Positions 17,487-25,714 of a stretch of DNA of 64,000 nt are shown one piece after another (position 1 is the stretch's first letter; each line of letters begins with the position of its first letter). Below the pieces are notes generated by a model. It saw only the letters and a program-made list of their open reading frames with translations. It did not search any database and was not told the origin of the DNA. The position numbers and the translations under genes are program-made. Source of the stretch: Orbaceae bacterium BiB (GTDB taxonomy: Bacteria; Pseudomonadota; Gammaproteobacteria; Enterobacterales; Orbaceae); NCBI GenBank assembly GCA_036251205.1, contig CP133958.1:2221210-2285209 (forward strand), in the 5' to 3' direction.

Positions 17487-17784
17487 TACTCAACAATATG
17501 CTAATAACAGAGCAGAAAACTCACACCAAGCAACAAGGCTTAGAGAGAAGAAAATGCGTAAATTTAAATCGTTAAAACAAGCACAATTATTCTTATCGTG
17601 CTTTGGTAATATCTATGATCATTTTAATTGTGCAAGGCACTTATGCTCAGCTAAAACCTTTCGAATTTTAGCTGAACGTCGATTTAAAGAGTGGGGCGCT
17701 ATTACCCAAATTGCGCCTAAAATTCAAAAATAGGGATTAAATGTCAAATTTAAATTCATTCTTAAAAGTTAATTTGACAGTACC
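17487..17784 (+). mobile_element. Partial IS6-like element (3' part)
   Basis: The last third of the transposase frame (from the QQYANNRAENSH region to the stop at 17733) and the right inverted repeat are present; everything before is missing. It starts exactly at the right end of copy 2. Its own right repeat ends at 17784 (GGTACTGTCAAATTAAC inward). Codons 17497-17733 read open but cannot make an active enzyme. Confidence 0.85.
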
Positions 17785-17793
17785 AGTCATTCA

Positions 17794-18002
17794 AACAAGC
17801 ACAATTATTCTTATCGTGCTTTGGTAATATCTATGATCATTTTAATTGTGCTAGGCATTTATGCTCAACTAAAACCTTTCGAATTTTAGCTGAACGTCGA
17901 TTTAAAGAGTGGGGCGCTATTACCCAAGTTGCGCCTGAATTTCAAAATTAGGGATCAAATGTCAAATTAAGATGTATTGTTAAAAGTTAATTTGACAGTG
18001 CC
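17794..18002 (+). mobile_element. Partial IS6-like element (3' end only)
   Basis: This covers the last 45 or so transposase codons (from the KQAQLFLSC segment) and a right inverted repeat ending at 18002. It lies 9 bp after the previous remnant in the same orientation. Sequence is close to the intact copies, so the truncation is fairly recent. Confidence 0.8.
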
Positions 18003-18029
18003 TTAACAAGTAATTTATCATTTGGACAA

Positions 18030-18132
18030 TGGCCTAATGCATTTAATAGATGCAGGATAACGATGCCGCCGATAGATTTTATTTGTATTCATCTATATGA
18101 TTATACTAAAAAAAAGTTAACTTGACAGTGCC
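18030..18132 (-). mobile_element. Degenerate IS6-like left end in opposite orientation
   Basis: Read on the minus strand, positions 18132 back to about 18030 give GGCACTGTCAAGTTAAC, a TATAAT-like promoter, an ATGAATAC start and the first transposase codons with changes. It is the mirror-image left end of the same IS family and is decayed. It fills most of the space between the other remnants and the autotransporter promoter. Confidence 0.7.
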
Positions 18133-18238
18133 TTACAGTATAAATTTTATTTATTTTGCTCTATATAATATTCTTAATAATTAACAGTAAAGCACATCAT
18201 TGTTTTAGTATTAATAATCTTTACTTATAAGGAATTAC

Positions 18239-20575
18239 ATGAAAAAGCATTTTAAAAAAAGCATAATAGCAATATTAATCCCAGCATTAATGCCATTATT
18301 TGCGCAAGCATCGAATAGCATTAATATAGATAGTGATGGCAGTTTTGATATTTCTTCATCTCAAACCGATGGCAGTGAATGGCTTAACAACACCAATATC
18401 AATATTGTTAGCATGGACAGCTCAACACCTTTAAATTATATTGGTGATTTTATCTCAACAGATACAACAACGGGCAGTAATATTAACGAAAATAACGTTG
18501 TTGTCGCAAACGGAACACCCTCTAATTTAAACCGTATTTATGGCGGATATTGTCGTCATTCAGCTAATAATTGTCATGTGTTAAATACTGCAGTTATCTT
18601 GAATAAAAGTAGAGGACACGTAATTTATGGTGCGTTTGCTAACGATGATAATCCTGTTAACGCAGTAGGAAATGTCTATTTAAACAGTGCCAGTGCTTAT
18701 GAAATTTACGGTGCTTTTGCTGATACGCCTTCCGACGTTGATGCATCCGCTACCGCAATAGGCGGTGTCTATTTAAATAATTCAACTTTTTCAAGTTCCA
18801 TAATTGGTGCTCATGCAGCAGCAGGGAGTGAGGAAGACTTTAGTGCGACAGCAACAGCAATAGGACAAGTGTATTTAAAAAACTCAAGTGGTCGAGGAAT
18901 AATTTTTGGTGTGTCAGCGTCCTCTCAAGGTACCTATAGCAATAATCTGACAACTAAAATAACAGCAGTGGGGAACGTATATATAGATAACTCACGTATT
19001 GATGGCAGTATTTCCGGAGTTTATGCTTCTGCGGCTTCAAATGATAGCTATACTAACGCAACAGGAAGTGTGTTTATTTACGGTGATTCAAAACTACAAC
19101 GTGATTATGATGATGGCTCGGTAAATTATAATACAACATTGACGGCGGTTGATTTTTATCCTTCTGATTTCAAATACTACGATGTTTTTACTGGCAATAC
19201 CCTATCCATAGCAAATGCGCCACTAACAGTGGCAATCGTGGATAGTTTTGAAAATTATCGATTTTACCTTAATGATTACAATAAACACGTGGTGGGATCT
19301 AATACTGCGCTTCTCAAAGTAACTGATTCGATTAGAAATATTGATACCTCAGTAAATGATGGCAATGATAATGCGGTTAAAACAGCTAACGTGTCGAATA
19401 TTGAGCTTTCCGGCATATCGGGTAACGGTATAATAGGCAAAGGCCAATCAGTTATATTACTTGATGCAACGGATGCGGCATTACAACAGACATCTTATTC
19501 GGGAACGGTAGGATTAGAAACCATGTTTAATACTTCAGCGAATAATACCGTTAAAGTCGGGTTAGTCCGCAGTGCAGATATTTCTTATGAGATTAAAGAT
19601 AAGACGATTATTGCTAAAATCGATGATATGAGAATCAATCCAGACGATGTTAACTTAAATGTAAAACCTTTAGCAGAAGGGCGCCTTGCTGCACTAGAAA
19701 ATGTCACTAGAGGTTCAGATTTACTTATGAGCGTAATGGGTGAGCAAAAACCAGTCGGAACATTTACGCCAATCGCAGCAATTAATGGTGTGGTGAATAA
19801 ATATAAAAGTGGCTCTCATGTTGATACGCGTGATTATCGAGTCATTATCGGCTCACAATATCAAGTAACTGAAAACTTATTTTTTGGTGTAACAACAGAG
19901 TATGGCCGTAGTAATTATGATACTTATAATGAGTTTGCTTCAGGTAAGGTAAAGGGGGATGGCAATACGTATAATTACGGCGTCTCTTTATTTAGTAAAT
20001 TGCAAACAGCATTAGATACTGGTAATGAGATGTATATGGATGGCGCTATTCGATTTGGTCGTACCAGCACAGAGTTTCAATCTGGTGATATCGTGATGGG
20101 TAATGGCGATACCGCTCATTATAAGAGTAAAGTGAATTACTATGGTGTGAATTTAGGAACAGGTTTTATTTATCACATTAATGACAGTTCAAGTTTTGAT
20201 TCTTCAATTCATTATTTATGGACGCGACTAGGTAGTGATAGTATTGTACTAGATAGTGATAACGTTGATTTCCAAAAAATGAACTCAACGCGATTCCAAG
20301 TGAAAGAGCAGTATAACTATCAATCTTCAGAAAATATAAAATTTACCTTAGCCGGTATTTATGAGTATGAACTTGATAGTGATTCCAACGCTACTGTCTC
20401 TGGAGTCGGTATTGATGCCCCAAGAGTAAAAGGTTCAACGGGGATTATGGAACTAGGTATTGTTGCTACGCCACTGGAAGGAAATAAAGATTTATCGCTT
20501 AACTTAAATGTTAGAGGCTATAGCGGTAAACGTGATGGTGCTAGTGCGGCGGTGATGGTTAAATACGATTTTTAA
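18239..20575 (+). CDS. Type Va autotransporter with beta-helix-like repeats
   Basis: 778 residues. A Sec signal peptide (KKSIIAILIPALMPLFAQA, cleavage near residue 24) leads into a passenger (about 25-480). The passenger holds five or six degenerate repeats of roughly 40 residues (GxIYGAFA ... AIGxVYLNNS) between about residues 100 and 290, suggesting a beta-solenoid. The C-terminal part, about 500-778, is a 12-strand autotransporter barrel that ends with the typical terminal Phe (VMVKYDF). It should be secreted to the cell surface, where such proteins mediate adhesion or other contacts. No protease or esterase motif was seen. A good ribosome binding site (AAGGA) precedes the ATG, and a terminator follows. 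It stands alone between IS copies. Confidence 0.87.
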   Translation: MKKHFKKSIIAILIPALMPLFAQASNSINIDSDGSFDISSSQTDGSEWLNNTNINIVSMDSSTPLNYIGDFISTDTTTGSNINENNVVVANGTPSNLNRIYGGYCRHSANNCHVLNTAVILNKSRGHVIYGAFANDDNPVNAVGNVYLNSASAYEIYGAFADTPSDVDASATAIGGVYLNNSTFSSSIIGAHAAAGSEEDFSATATAIGQVYLKNSSGRGIIFGVSASSQGTYSNNLTTKITAVGNVYIDNSRIDGSISGVYASAASNDSYTNATGSVFIYGDSKLQRDYDDGSVNYNTTLTAVDFYPSDFKYYDVFTGNTLSIANAPLTVAIVDSFENYRFYLNDYNKHVVGSNTALLKVTDSIRNIDTSVNDGNDNAVKTANVSNIELSGISGNGIIGKGQSVILLDATDAALQQTSYSGTVGLETMFNTSANNTVKVGLVRSADISYEIKDKTIIAKIDDMRINPDDVNLNVKPLAEGRLAALENVTRGSDLLMSVMGEQKPVGTFTPIAAINGVVNKYKSGSHVDTRDYRVIIGSQYQVTENLFFGVTTEYGRSNYDTYNEFASGKVKGDGNTYNYGVSLFSKLQTALDTGNEMYMDGAIRFGRTSTEFQSGDIVMGNGDTAHYKSKVNYYGVNLGTGFIYHINDSSSFDSSIHYLWTRLGSDSIVLDSDNVDFQKMNSTRFQVKEQYNYQSSENIKFTLAGIYEYELDSDSNATVSGVGIDAPRVKGSTGIMELGIVATPLEGNKDLSLNLNVRGYSGKRDGASAAVMVKYDF

Positions 20576-20600
20576 TTACATCCTTTTCGCCACATCTACC

Positions 20601-20623
20601 AGAGGCTCTTATGAGCCTCTTTT
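20601..20623 (+). terminator. Rho-independent terminator after the autotransporter gene
   Basis: AGAGGCTC and GAGCCTCT form an 8-bp perfect stem with a TTAT loop, followed by TTT. It lies 25 bp after the stop codon, directly beside an IS remnant that begins at 20625. Confidence 0.8.
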
Positions 20624-20624
20624 G

Positions 20625-20728
20625 GGTACTGTCAAATTAACTTTTAAGAATGAATTTTAATTTGATATTTAATCCCTATTTTTGAATTTTAGGCGTAATT
20701 TGGGTAATAGCGCCCCACTCCTTAAATC
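20625..20728 (-). mobile_element. IS6-like right-end remnant in opposite orientation
   Basis: On the minus strand this is the final transposase codons (KEWGAI...KIQK) and the right inverted repeat, GGTACTGTCAAATTAAC beginning at 20625. Only about 100 bp are left. It lies 30 bp before copy 3, which has the other orientation. Confidence 0.8.
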
Positions 20729-20758
20729 AGGATAAAACAACAACGTATTATGTTGAGA

Positions 20759-21559
20759 GGTACTGTCAAGTTAACTTATCTTTTGTATAATCATACAGAT
20801 GAATACTAATAAAATCTATCAACGATACCGTTACCATTCTTCGATTATTAGCCACTGCGTGTGGCTCTATTATTGGTTTACTTTAAGTTATCGAGATATT
20901 GAACTCATCATGAGAAAAAAGGGATATTTGTTACGTATGAATCCATTCGTTATTGGTGTATTAAATTCGGTAAACTTTATGCAAAACGAATTAAAAAAGT
21001 TAAGCGCTATGATGATTATGTTTATATGGATGAGGTCTTTTGTAAAATTAACGGTAAAGGTGTCTATTTGTGGCGAGCCGTTGATCAAGATGGTCAAACC
21101 ATTGATGTGTTAGTTCAAGAAAAAAGAGATAGCAAAGCCGCTAATCGGTTTATTCAAAAGGTAAGAAAAAGCATTCAACAATCTGTTTTAAAAGTGGTTA
21201 CTGATAAGCTAAAAAGTTATATTAAGCCTATCAAAACGTTACTTTTATCTACACCTCATATTACTCAGCAATATGTCAATAATCGAGCAGAAAACTCACA
21301 TCAACCGACAAGGCTTAGAGAGAGGAAAATGCGTAAATTTAAATCGTTAAAACAAGCTCAATTATTCTTATCGTGTTTTGGTAATATCTATGATCATTTT
21401 AATTGTGCCAGGCATTTATGCTCAGCTAAAACCTTTCGAATTTTAGCTGAACGTCGATTTAAAGAGTGGGGCGCTATTACCCAAGTTGCGTCTGAATTTC
21501 AAAATTAGGGATTAAATGTCAAATTAAGATGTATTGTTAAAAGTTAATTTGACAGTGCT
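20759..21559 (+). mobile_element. IS6-like insertion sequence, copy 3 (inactive)
   Basis: 801 bp, one base shorter than the other copies because of a single-base deletion in the transposase. The left repeat is GGTACTGTCAAGTTAAC; the last base of the right repeat is changed (GTGCT instead of GTGCC). No matching 8-bp flanks are present. Another 17-bp right-end fragment (AAATTTGACAGTACC) follows at 21577-21593. Confidence 0.85.
20799..21508 (+). pseudogene. Frameshifted IS6-like transposase
   Basis: Intact copies read ATCATGATGAAAAAA; here one T is lost (ATCATGAGAAAAAAG near 20910), shifting the frame at about codon 39. The correct frame resumes as a separate open stretch from 21026 to 21508 that contains all three DDE residues. 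Several silent and missense changes show that this copy is more diverged than copies 2 and 4. Confidence 0.88.
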
Positions 21560-21652
21560 GGTCACTAAAACCACTGAAAAATTTGACAGTACCATATTTC
21601 ATGATATGTTATTATCATTATAATGGCATATCTAATGTTTAAGGGGGTTTAA

Positions 21653-22459
21653 ATGAAATCAGGTGTTTTTGAAAAATCATTTTTTGGTAAACTAGCTATA
21701 GTTACAGGTGGAGCATCCGGCATTGGTAAGAGTATAACTGAAATATTGTTAAGTTTAGGATGCAATGTAGTTGTTGTTGATTTTAATCAGGATAATTTAG
21801 ATGCTTTAAAATTAGCTCATCATAACTCTAAACTTAGAACCGAAAAATTAGATGTTACGAATGAAGAGCATGTTAATCAATTGATTAACAATGTTAAACA
21901 ATCAAATAAAAAAATTGATTATGCTTTTTTAGTTGCGGGGATTAGTAAGACAGGAAGTATTTATGAGCAAAATTCCTCAGATTGGAAAGCTACAATAGAT
22001 GTTAATTTAATATCTAATTTTTACTGGCTTAAATATTTAGGCAATGTAATGAGGGAAGAAAAGAAAGGAAGTATTGTTGTTGTTGGCTCATTAAATTCTC
22101 ACGTACCAATGCTGGGTGGATCTGCTTATGCCTCATCTAAAGCTGGTGTTGAAATGTTAGTTAAAAATGCTTCTATTGAAATGGCTCAAGACGGAATTAG
22201 AGTTAATTGTATTTTACCTGGTTTAACAGATACTCCGTTAACTCATAAAATAATGGAAGATAAAGTTAAAAAATCCGAATTTGATAGAGTTTGTCCTGAA
22301 AAAAGGTTTGCAACAGTTGATGAGATTGCTTGGCCTGCTATATTCTTAGCTAGTGATTTATCTTGCTATATGAATGGTTCTTCTTTAGTTGTTGATGGTG
22401 GATGGCAGAACACGGGATATGGAAATATTGATTATCGTTCATTTGTTATAACAAAATAG
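21653..22459 (+). CDS. Short-chain dehydrogenase/reductase (SDR)
   Basis: 268 residues of the classical SDR family. The NAD(P)-binding motif TGGASGIGKS is near residue 17, VAGISKTG near 100 takes the place of NNAG, and catalytic Ser and YASSKAG (Tyr-x3-Lys) lie at about 148-165. The acidic residue after the second strand (VVVVDFNQD) suggests preference for NAD. It ends with the family's typical LVVDGGW. A strong ribosome binding site (AAGGGGG) precedes the ATG. It stands alone between IS copies 3 and 4, so nothing nearby defines its substrate; a sugar or polyol dehydrogenase would fit the surroundings but is unproven. Confidence 0.85.
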   Translation: MKSGVFEKSFFGKLAIVTGGASGIGKSITEILLSLGCNVVVVDFNQDNLDALKLAHHNSKLRTEKLDVTNEEHVNQLINNVKQSNKKIDYAFLVAGISKTGSIYEQNSSDWKATIDVNLISNFYWLKYLGNVMREEKKGSIVVVGSLNSHVPMLGGSAYASSKAGVEMLVKNASIEMAQDGIRVNCILPGLTDTPLTHKIMEDKVKKSEFDRVCPEKRFATVDEIAWPAIFLASDLSCYMNGSSLVVDGGWQNTGYGNIDYRSFVITK

Positions 22460-22470
22460 TAAAAAATGAT

Positions 22471-22534
22471 TTTTATCTGTTAAGTTGTAAAACCTCGTCG
22501 TTCAGTGCGAGGATGTAAGGCTTAACGGATAAAA
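22471..22534. other. Two-arm stem-loop after the SDR gene
   Basis: TTTTATCTGTTAAG at 22471 pairs with CTTAACGGATAAAA at 22521 over 14 bp (one G-U in RNA). Inside it, CCTCG (22493) pairs with CGAGG (22508). The structure lies 12 bp after the SDR stop codon. No T-run follows as in a normal terminator, so it may protect the 3' end, end transcription imperfectly, or be a small mobile hairpin. Confidence 0.6.
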
Positions 22535-22562
22535 TATCTCAGATTCAAGTATGAAGTGCAAC

Positions 22563-23364
22563 GGTACTGTCAAGTTAACCTATCTTTTGTATAATCATAC
22601 AGATGAATACTAATAAAATCTATCAACGACACCGTTACCATTCTTCGATTATTAGCCACTGCGTGTGGCTGTATTATCGGTTTACATTAAGTTATCGAGA
22701 TATTGAACTCATCATGATGAAAAAAGGGATATCTGTTACCTATGAATCCATTCGTTATTGGTGTATTAAATTCGGTAAACTTTATGCAAAACGAATTAAA
22801 AAAGTTAAGCGCTATGGTGATTATGTTTATATGGATGAGGTCTTTTGTAAAATTAACGGTAAACGTGTCTATTTGTGGCGAGCCGTTGATCAAGATGGTC
22901 AAACGATTGATGTATTAGTTCAAGAAAAAAGAGATAGCAAAGCAGCAACTAAATTTATTAAAAAAGTCCGAAAGAGTATGCAAAAACCCGTTTCAAAAGT
23001 CGTTACTGATAAACTAAAAAGTTATATTAAACCGATCAAAATATTACTTTCAACTACACCTCATCTTACTCAACAATATGCCAATAACAGAGCAGAAAAC
23101 TCACACCAAGCAACAAGGCTTAGAGAGAAGAAAATGCGTAAATTTAAATCATTAAAACAAGCACAATTATTCTTATCGTGCTTTGGTAATATCTATGATC
23201 ATTTTAATTGTGCAAGGCATTTATGCTCAGCTAAAACCTTTCGAATTTTAGCTGAATGTCGATTTAAAGAGTGGGGCGCTATTACCCAAGTTGTACCTGA
23301 ATTTCAAAATTAGGGATTAAATGTCAAATTAAGATTTATTCTAAAAAGTTAATTTGACAGTACC
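22563..23364 (+). mobile_element. IS6-like insertion sequence, copy 4 (intact)
   Basis: 802 bp with the left repeat GGTACTGTCAAGTTAAC and right repeat reading GGTACTGTCAAATTAAC inward, both ending GGTACTG, unlike copy 1. The flanks AGTGCAAC and TTAAAGTC do not match. The right end is 12 bp from the 3' end of the OmpL-like porin gene, so this copy forms the left border of the sulfoquinovose cluster. Confidence 0.9.
22603..23313 (+). CDS. IS6-like transposase
   Basis: 236 residues with all DDE residues (Asp78, Asp136, Glu165) and no frame damage. It differs from the copy 2 protein at only a few places (for example RYHSSI for RYPASI, and AECRF for AERRF near the C-terminus). The loss of that otherwise constant Arg may affect activity. 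The TATAAT-like promoter lies 7 nt before the ATG, as in the other copies. Confidence 0.9.
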   Translation: MNTNKIYQRHRYHSSIISHCVWLYYRFTLSYRDIELIMMKKGISVTYESIRYWCIKFGKLYAKRIKKVKRYGDYVYMDEVFCKINGKRVYLWRAVDQDGQTIDVLVQEKRDSKAATKFIKKVRKSMQKPVSKVVTDKLKSYIKPIKILLSTTPHLTQQYANNRAENSHQATRLREKKMRKFKSLKQAQLFLSCFGNIYDHFNCARHLCSAKTFRILAECRFKEWGAITQVVPEFQN

Positions 23365-23375
23365 TTAAAGTCATA

Positions 23376-24101
23376 CTACAGATTATAACGAACACCAATT
23401 CGGAATCTGTATTGTTCGCTATTTTTGCTCTTAACTCGATCAAGCCATGAAGCTTCAATATATGGCTTCCAATGCTTGTCGTAATTATAGGTTAATTTAT
23501 TATTGATTTGCCAGTTGTAATCTTTGCCGTTAGCTGAATGAAAATCATTTACTCGGTAGAAATAATCCGGCTCAAGCGTATAATCAAAACTCTCATTGAT
23601 GCGATAATTAAAATACATCACGATTTGGTGTGTATCATCTTTATCTTCTTTCTTATTTAAATCCATTGTGTCGTAATTACGATGGTTATAACGATAACGT
23701 GTTGTTACATTGAAATCATCCGTAAAACGATATTTAAAATCAACATAACCAGATACAGTTGATCCCGCACTTGTTGAAGTTAAAATTAATCCTGGTGCAA
23801 TCGTAAATGCAGGTGTTATTTTAAATAGAGGATACCAACCTTCAAACTCATTCCAGCTATGAGAAAACTGATCAAATTTGCTCGTATTATAGGCATTAGT
23901 CACCATTAACCCAAGTCCATTGTCAAAATTATAACCTGCTTTAAATGCAGTTTCTGCTGTATCGGTGGCTGTAAAATAAGCTTGGCGTGCTTCAACCCAT
24001 GCACCAGCTGCAAAACTTTGCATTGGTAAGGCTAAAAACCCAATTCCACTTAATGCAATTGCCATGGTTTTAATTAAATACGTTTTTTTTTGTACAATCA
24101 T
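23376..24101 (-). CDS. ompL: KdgM-family outer membrane porin of the sulfoquinovose cluster (OmpL-like)
   Basis: 241 residues: a signal peptide ending SFA near residue 31, then GAWVEARQAYF and a chain of amphipathic strands ending in FRIGVRYNL. The segments EIEGWYPLFK-like (here EFEGWYPLFK), RYRYNHRNYDT and FYRVNDF are typical of the 12-strand KdgM/OmpL porins. It follows yihP, as ompL does in the E. coli yih cluster, and would let sulfoquinovose or its glyceride through the outer membrane. It is the last gene before the IS copy at 22563-23364. A KdgM-type oligogalacturonide porin is an alternative, but the neighbours favour OmpL. Confidence 0.8.
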   Translation of the reverse strand: MIVQKKTYLIKTMAIALSGIGFLALPMQSFAAGAWVEARQAYFTATDTAETAFKAGYNFDNGLGLMVTNAYNTSKFDQFSHSWNEFEGWYPLFKITPAFTIAPGLILTSTSAGSTVSGYVDFKYRFTDDFNVTTRYRYNHRNYDTMDLNKKEDKDDTHQIVMYFNYRINESFDYTLEPDYFYRVNDFHSANGKDYNWQINNKLTYNYDKHWKPYIEASWLDRVKSKNSEQYRFRIGVRYNL

Positions 24102-24162
24102 TATATCTGCCCTTACATAAATACTTGAAAATAGATTTTGTGTTTATCTCTCATTTTAGTGA

Positions 24163-24178
24163 TGCGATTATAATCACA
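24163..24178. promoter_or_regulatory. Possible CRP site upstream of the OmpL-like gene
   Basis: TGCGA-N6-TCACA lies 62-77 bp upstream of the ATG, one mismatch from the core CRP consensus and at a typical activation distance. It is a weak call on pattern and position only. Confidence 0.35.
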
Positions 24179-24232
24179 CCACTAACGCTTATCGAAACTC
24201 TTTAATTAAATATTAAAGCAATATACACTTAT

Positions 24233-25627
24233 TTATTGTTGTGAATTTCTTTTTGATAATTCACCAATCACTTGTTTATATTTCTCATTCCAAAGTGGGT
24301 AGTAGAAGTACATAACGAGCATAGTGACAATACTTAAAACGCCAGGGTAGATATAAATTAAACCACGAATACCAAGTAGTGCACTTTCTGATTGAATTAC
24401 ATTTGGCACATAACCAACAAATGCCAAAACAATACCAGGTATAAATCCAGCTAGTGCTGTCGATAATTTTCTGAAGAATGTATAAGAAGAATATACTAGA
24501 CCTTCAGCCCGAATACCTGTTTTCCACTCGCCATACTCAACCGCATCAGAGATTAATGCCCAGTTAAGCGTGTTAATAAATGAGCTACCTAAGAATGCTA
24601 AAGAGGCAAAGGCAACAAAAGAAAAAGGTGAATCGACAAGGAAGAATGCGCTTAAATCAGCAACCGCCCAAATCACACAACCCGCAATATATAACCAAAC
24701 TTTATCAACATATTTCACAAGGTTAGGAACAAGAATCGTACCGATAAATACCGCCCCAATTGCGAAGAATCCCATGTAAGGTATGATTGAGGTATCTTGT
24801 AATGTATATTGCGCAAAGTATATTTGAATCGCTAATTTCACGTTATACGCAGAGAAAGTGAAAATATTAACAATACAAAGAATAATTAATGGTCTGTTTT
24901 TTAATAAAGCACCATATGATTTTTTTAGGGCTGCTTTCGTTACTTTCTGTGCGGGTTTAACAACATAGTTTTCTTTAACGTTTTTAGCTGAAAGCATCAC
25001 AAGAATTGCACCAACAAGGCCAAAGACACAAACCGCAACCAAGTAACCGGTTGACTCATTATCGAATATCCAAACAATTGGCATAAAAGCAACGGTTGCA
25101 ATTAATAGCCCGAGCGTTCCCCCTGCTTGTCTAAATGACGCTAAAATGGTTCTTTCTTGCGAGTTTTTAGTCATCGCTGGCACAATAGAACCATAAGCAA
25201 TGTTCCCTATTGAATAAACCGTACCAAATATCATGTAGCTTAGGTAAGCTAAAATAATTTTCCACGTTAATGAAAACTCAGGTATTGCAAACGTTGCAAT
25301 GAGTAGTAGCGCTAGCGGAATCGCAGAATAGAATATAAACGGTCTAAATTTCCCATTTTTACCAATATTCATTCGACTATCAATCCAGGTACCAACAGAG
25401 ATATCTGCAAACGCATCCCACACTTTGGCAACAAGGAATACGGAACCAGCCCAAACACTTGGTAGACCTAAATGGTCAGTATAGTATTTAAGTAAATACA
25501 ACTGTCCCATATCGAATAAAAAGTTATAACCTGTATCACCTAGTCCATAAAAAATACGTTGTCTAACATTTGTCTTCATCGGTGTTAACGATTCTTGATT
25601 TTCTGAAACTGATATGTCTTTTGGCAT
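24233..25627 (-). CDS. yihP: GPH-family cation symporter of the sulfoquinovose cluster (YihP-like)
   Basis: 464 residues, about 12 membrane helices, of the glycoside-pentoside-hexuronide symporter family. The N-terminal GLGDTGYNFLFDMGQLYLLKYYTD-type stretch, VWDAFADISVGTWIDSR and DAVEYGEWKTGIRAEG agree closely with E. coli YihP as I recall it, more than with YihO. In E. coli YihP is one of two transporters proposed to move sulfoquinovose in or dihydroxypropanesulfonate out. It lies between the OmpL-like porin and the second MFS transporter. Direction of transport is not known from sequence. Confidence 0.82.
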   Translation of the reverse strand: MPKDISVSENQESLTPMKTNVRQRIFYGLGDTGYNFLFDMGQLYLLKYYTDHLGLPSVWAGSVFLVAKVWDAFADISVGTWIDSRMNIGKNGKFRPFIFYSAIPLALLLIATFAIPEFSLTWKIILAYLSYMIFGTVYSIGNIAYGSIVPAMTKNSQERTILASFRQAGGTLGLLIATVAFMPIVWIFDNESTGYLVAVCVFGLVGAILVMLSAKNVKENYVVKPAQKVTKAALKKSYGALLKNRPLIILCIVNIFTFSAYNVKLAIQIYFAQYTLQDTSIIPYMGFFAIGAVFIGTILVPNLVKYVDKVWLYIAGCVIWAVADLSAFFLVDSPFSFVAFASLAFLGSSFINTLNWALISDAVEYGEWKTGIRAEGLVYSSYTFFRKLSTALAGFIPGIVLAFVGYVPNVIQSESALLGIRGLIYIYPGVLSIVTMLVMYFYYPLWNEKYKQVIGELSKRNSQQ

Positions 25628-25714
25628 AGTAGCCTCCTTAATTAAACTGCTATGTTACGTTTGATTCTATTTCAATACGGATAGTTCTTTACCCATGTGT
25701 TAGTCTGATGTGAA

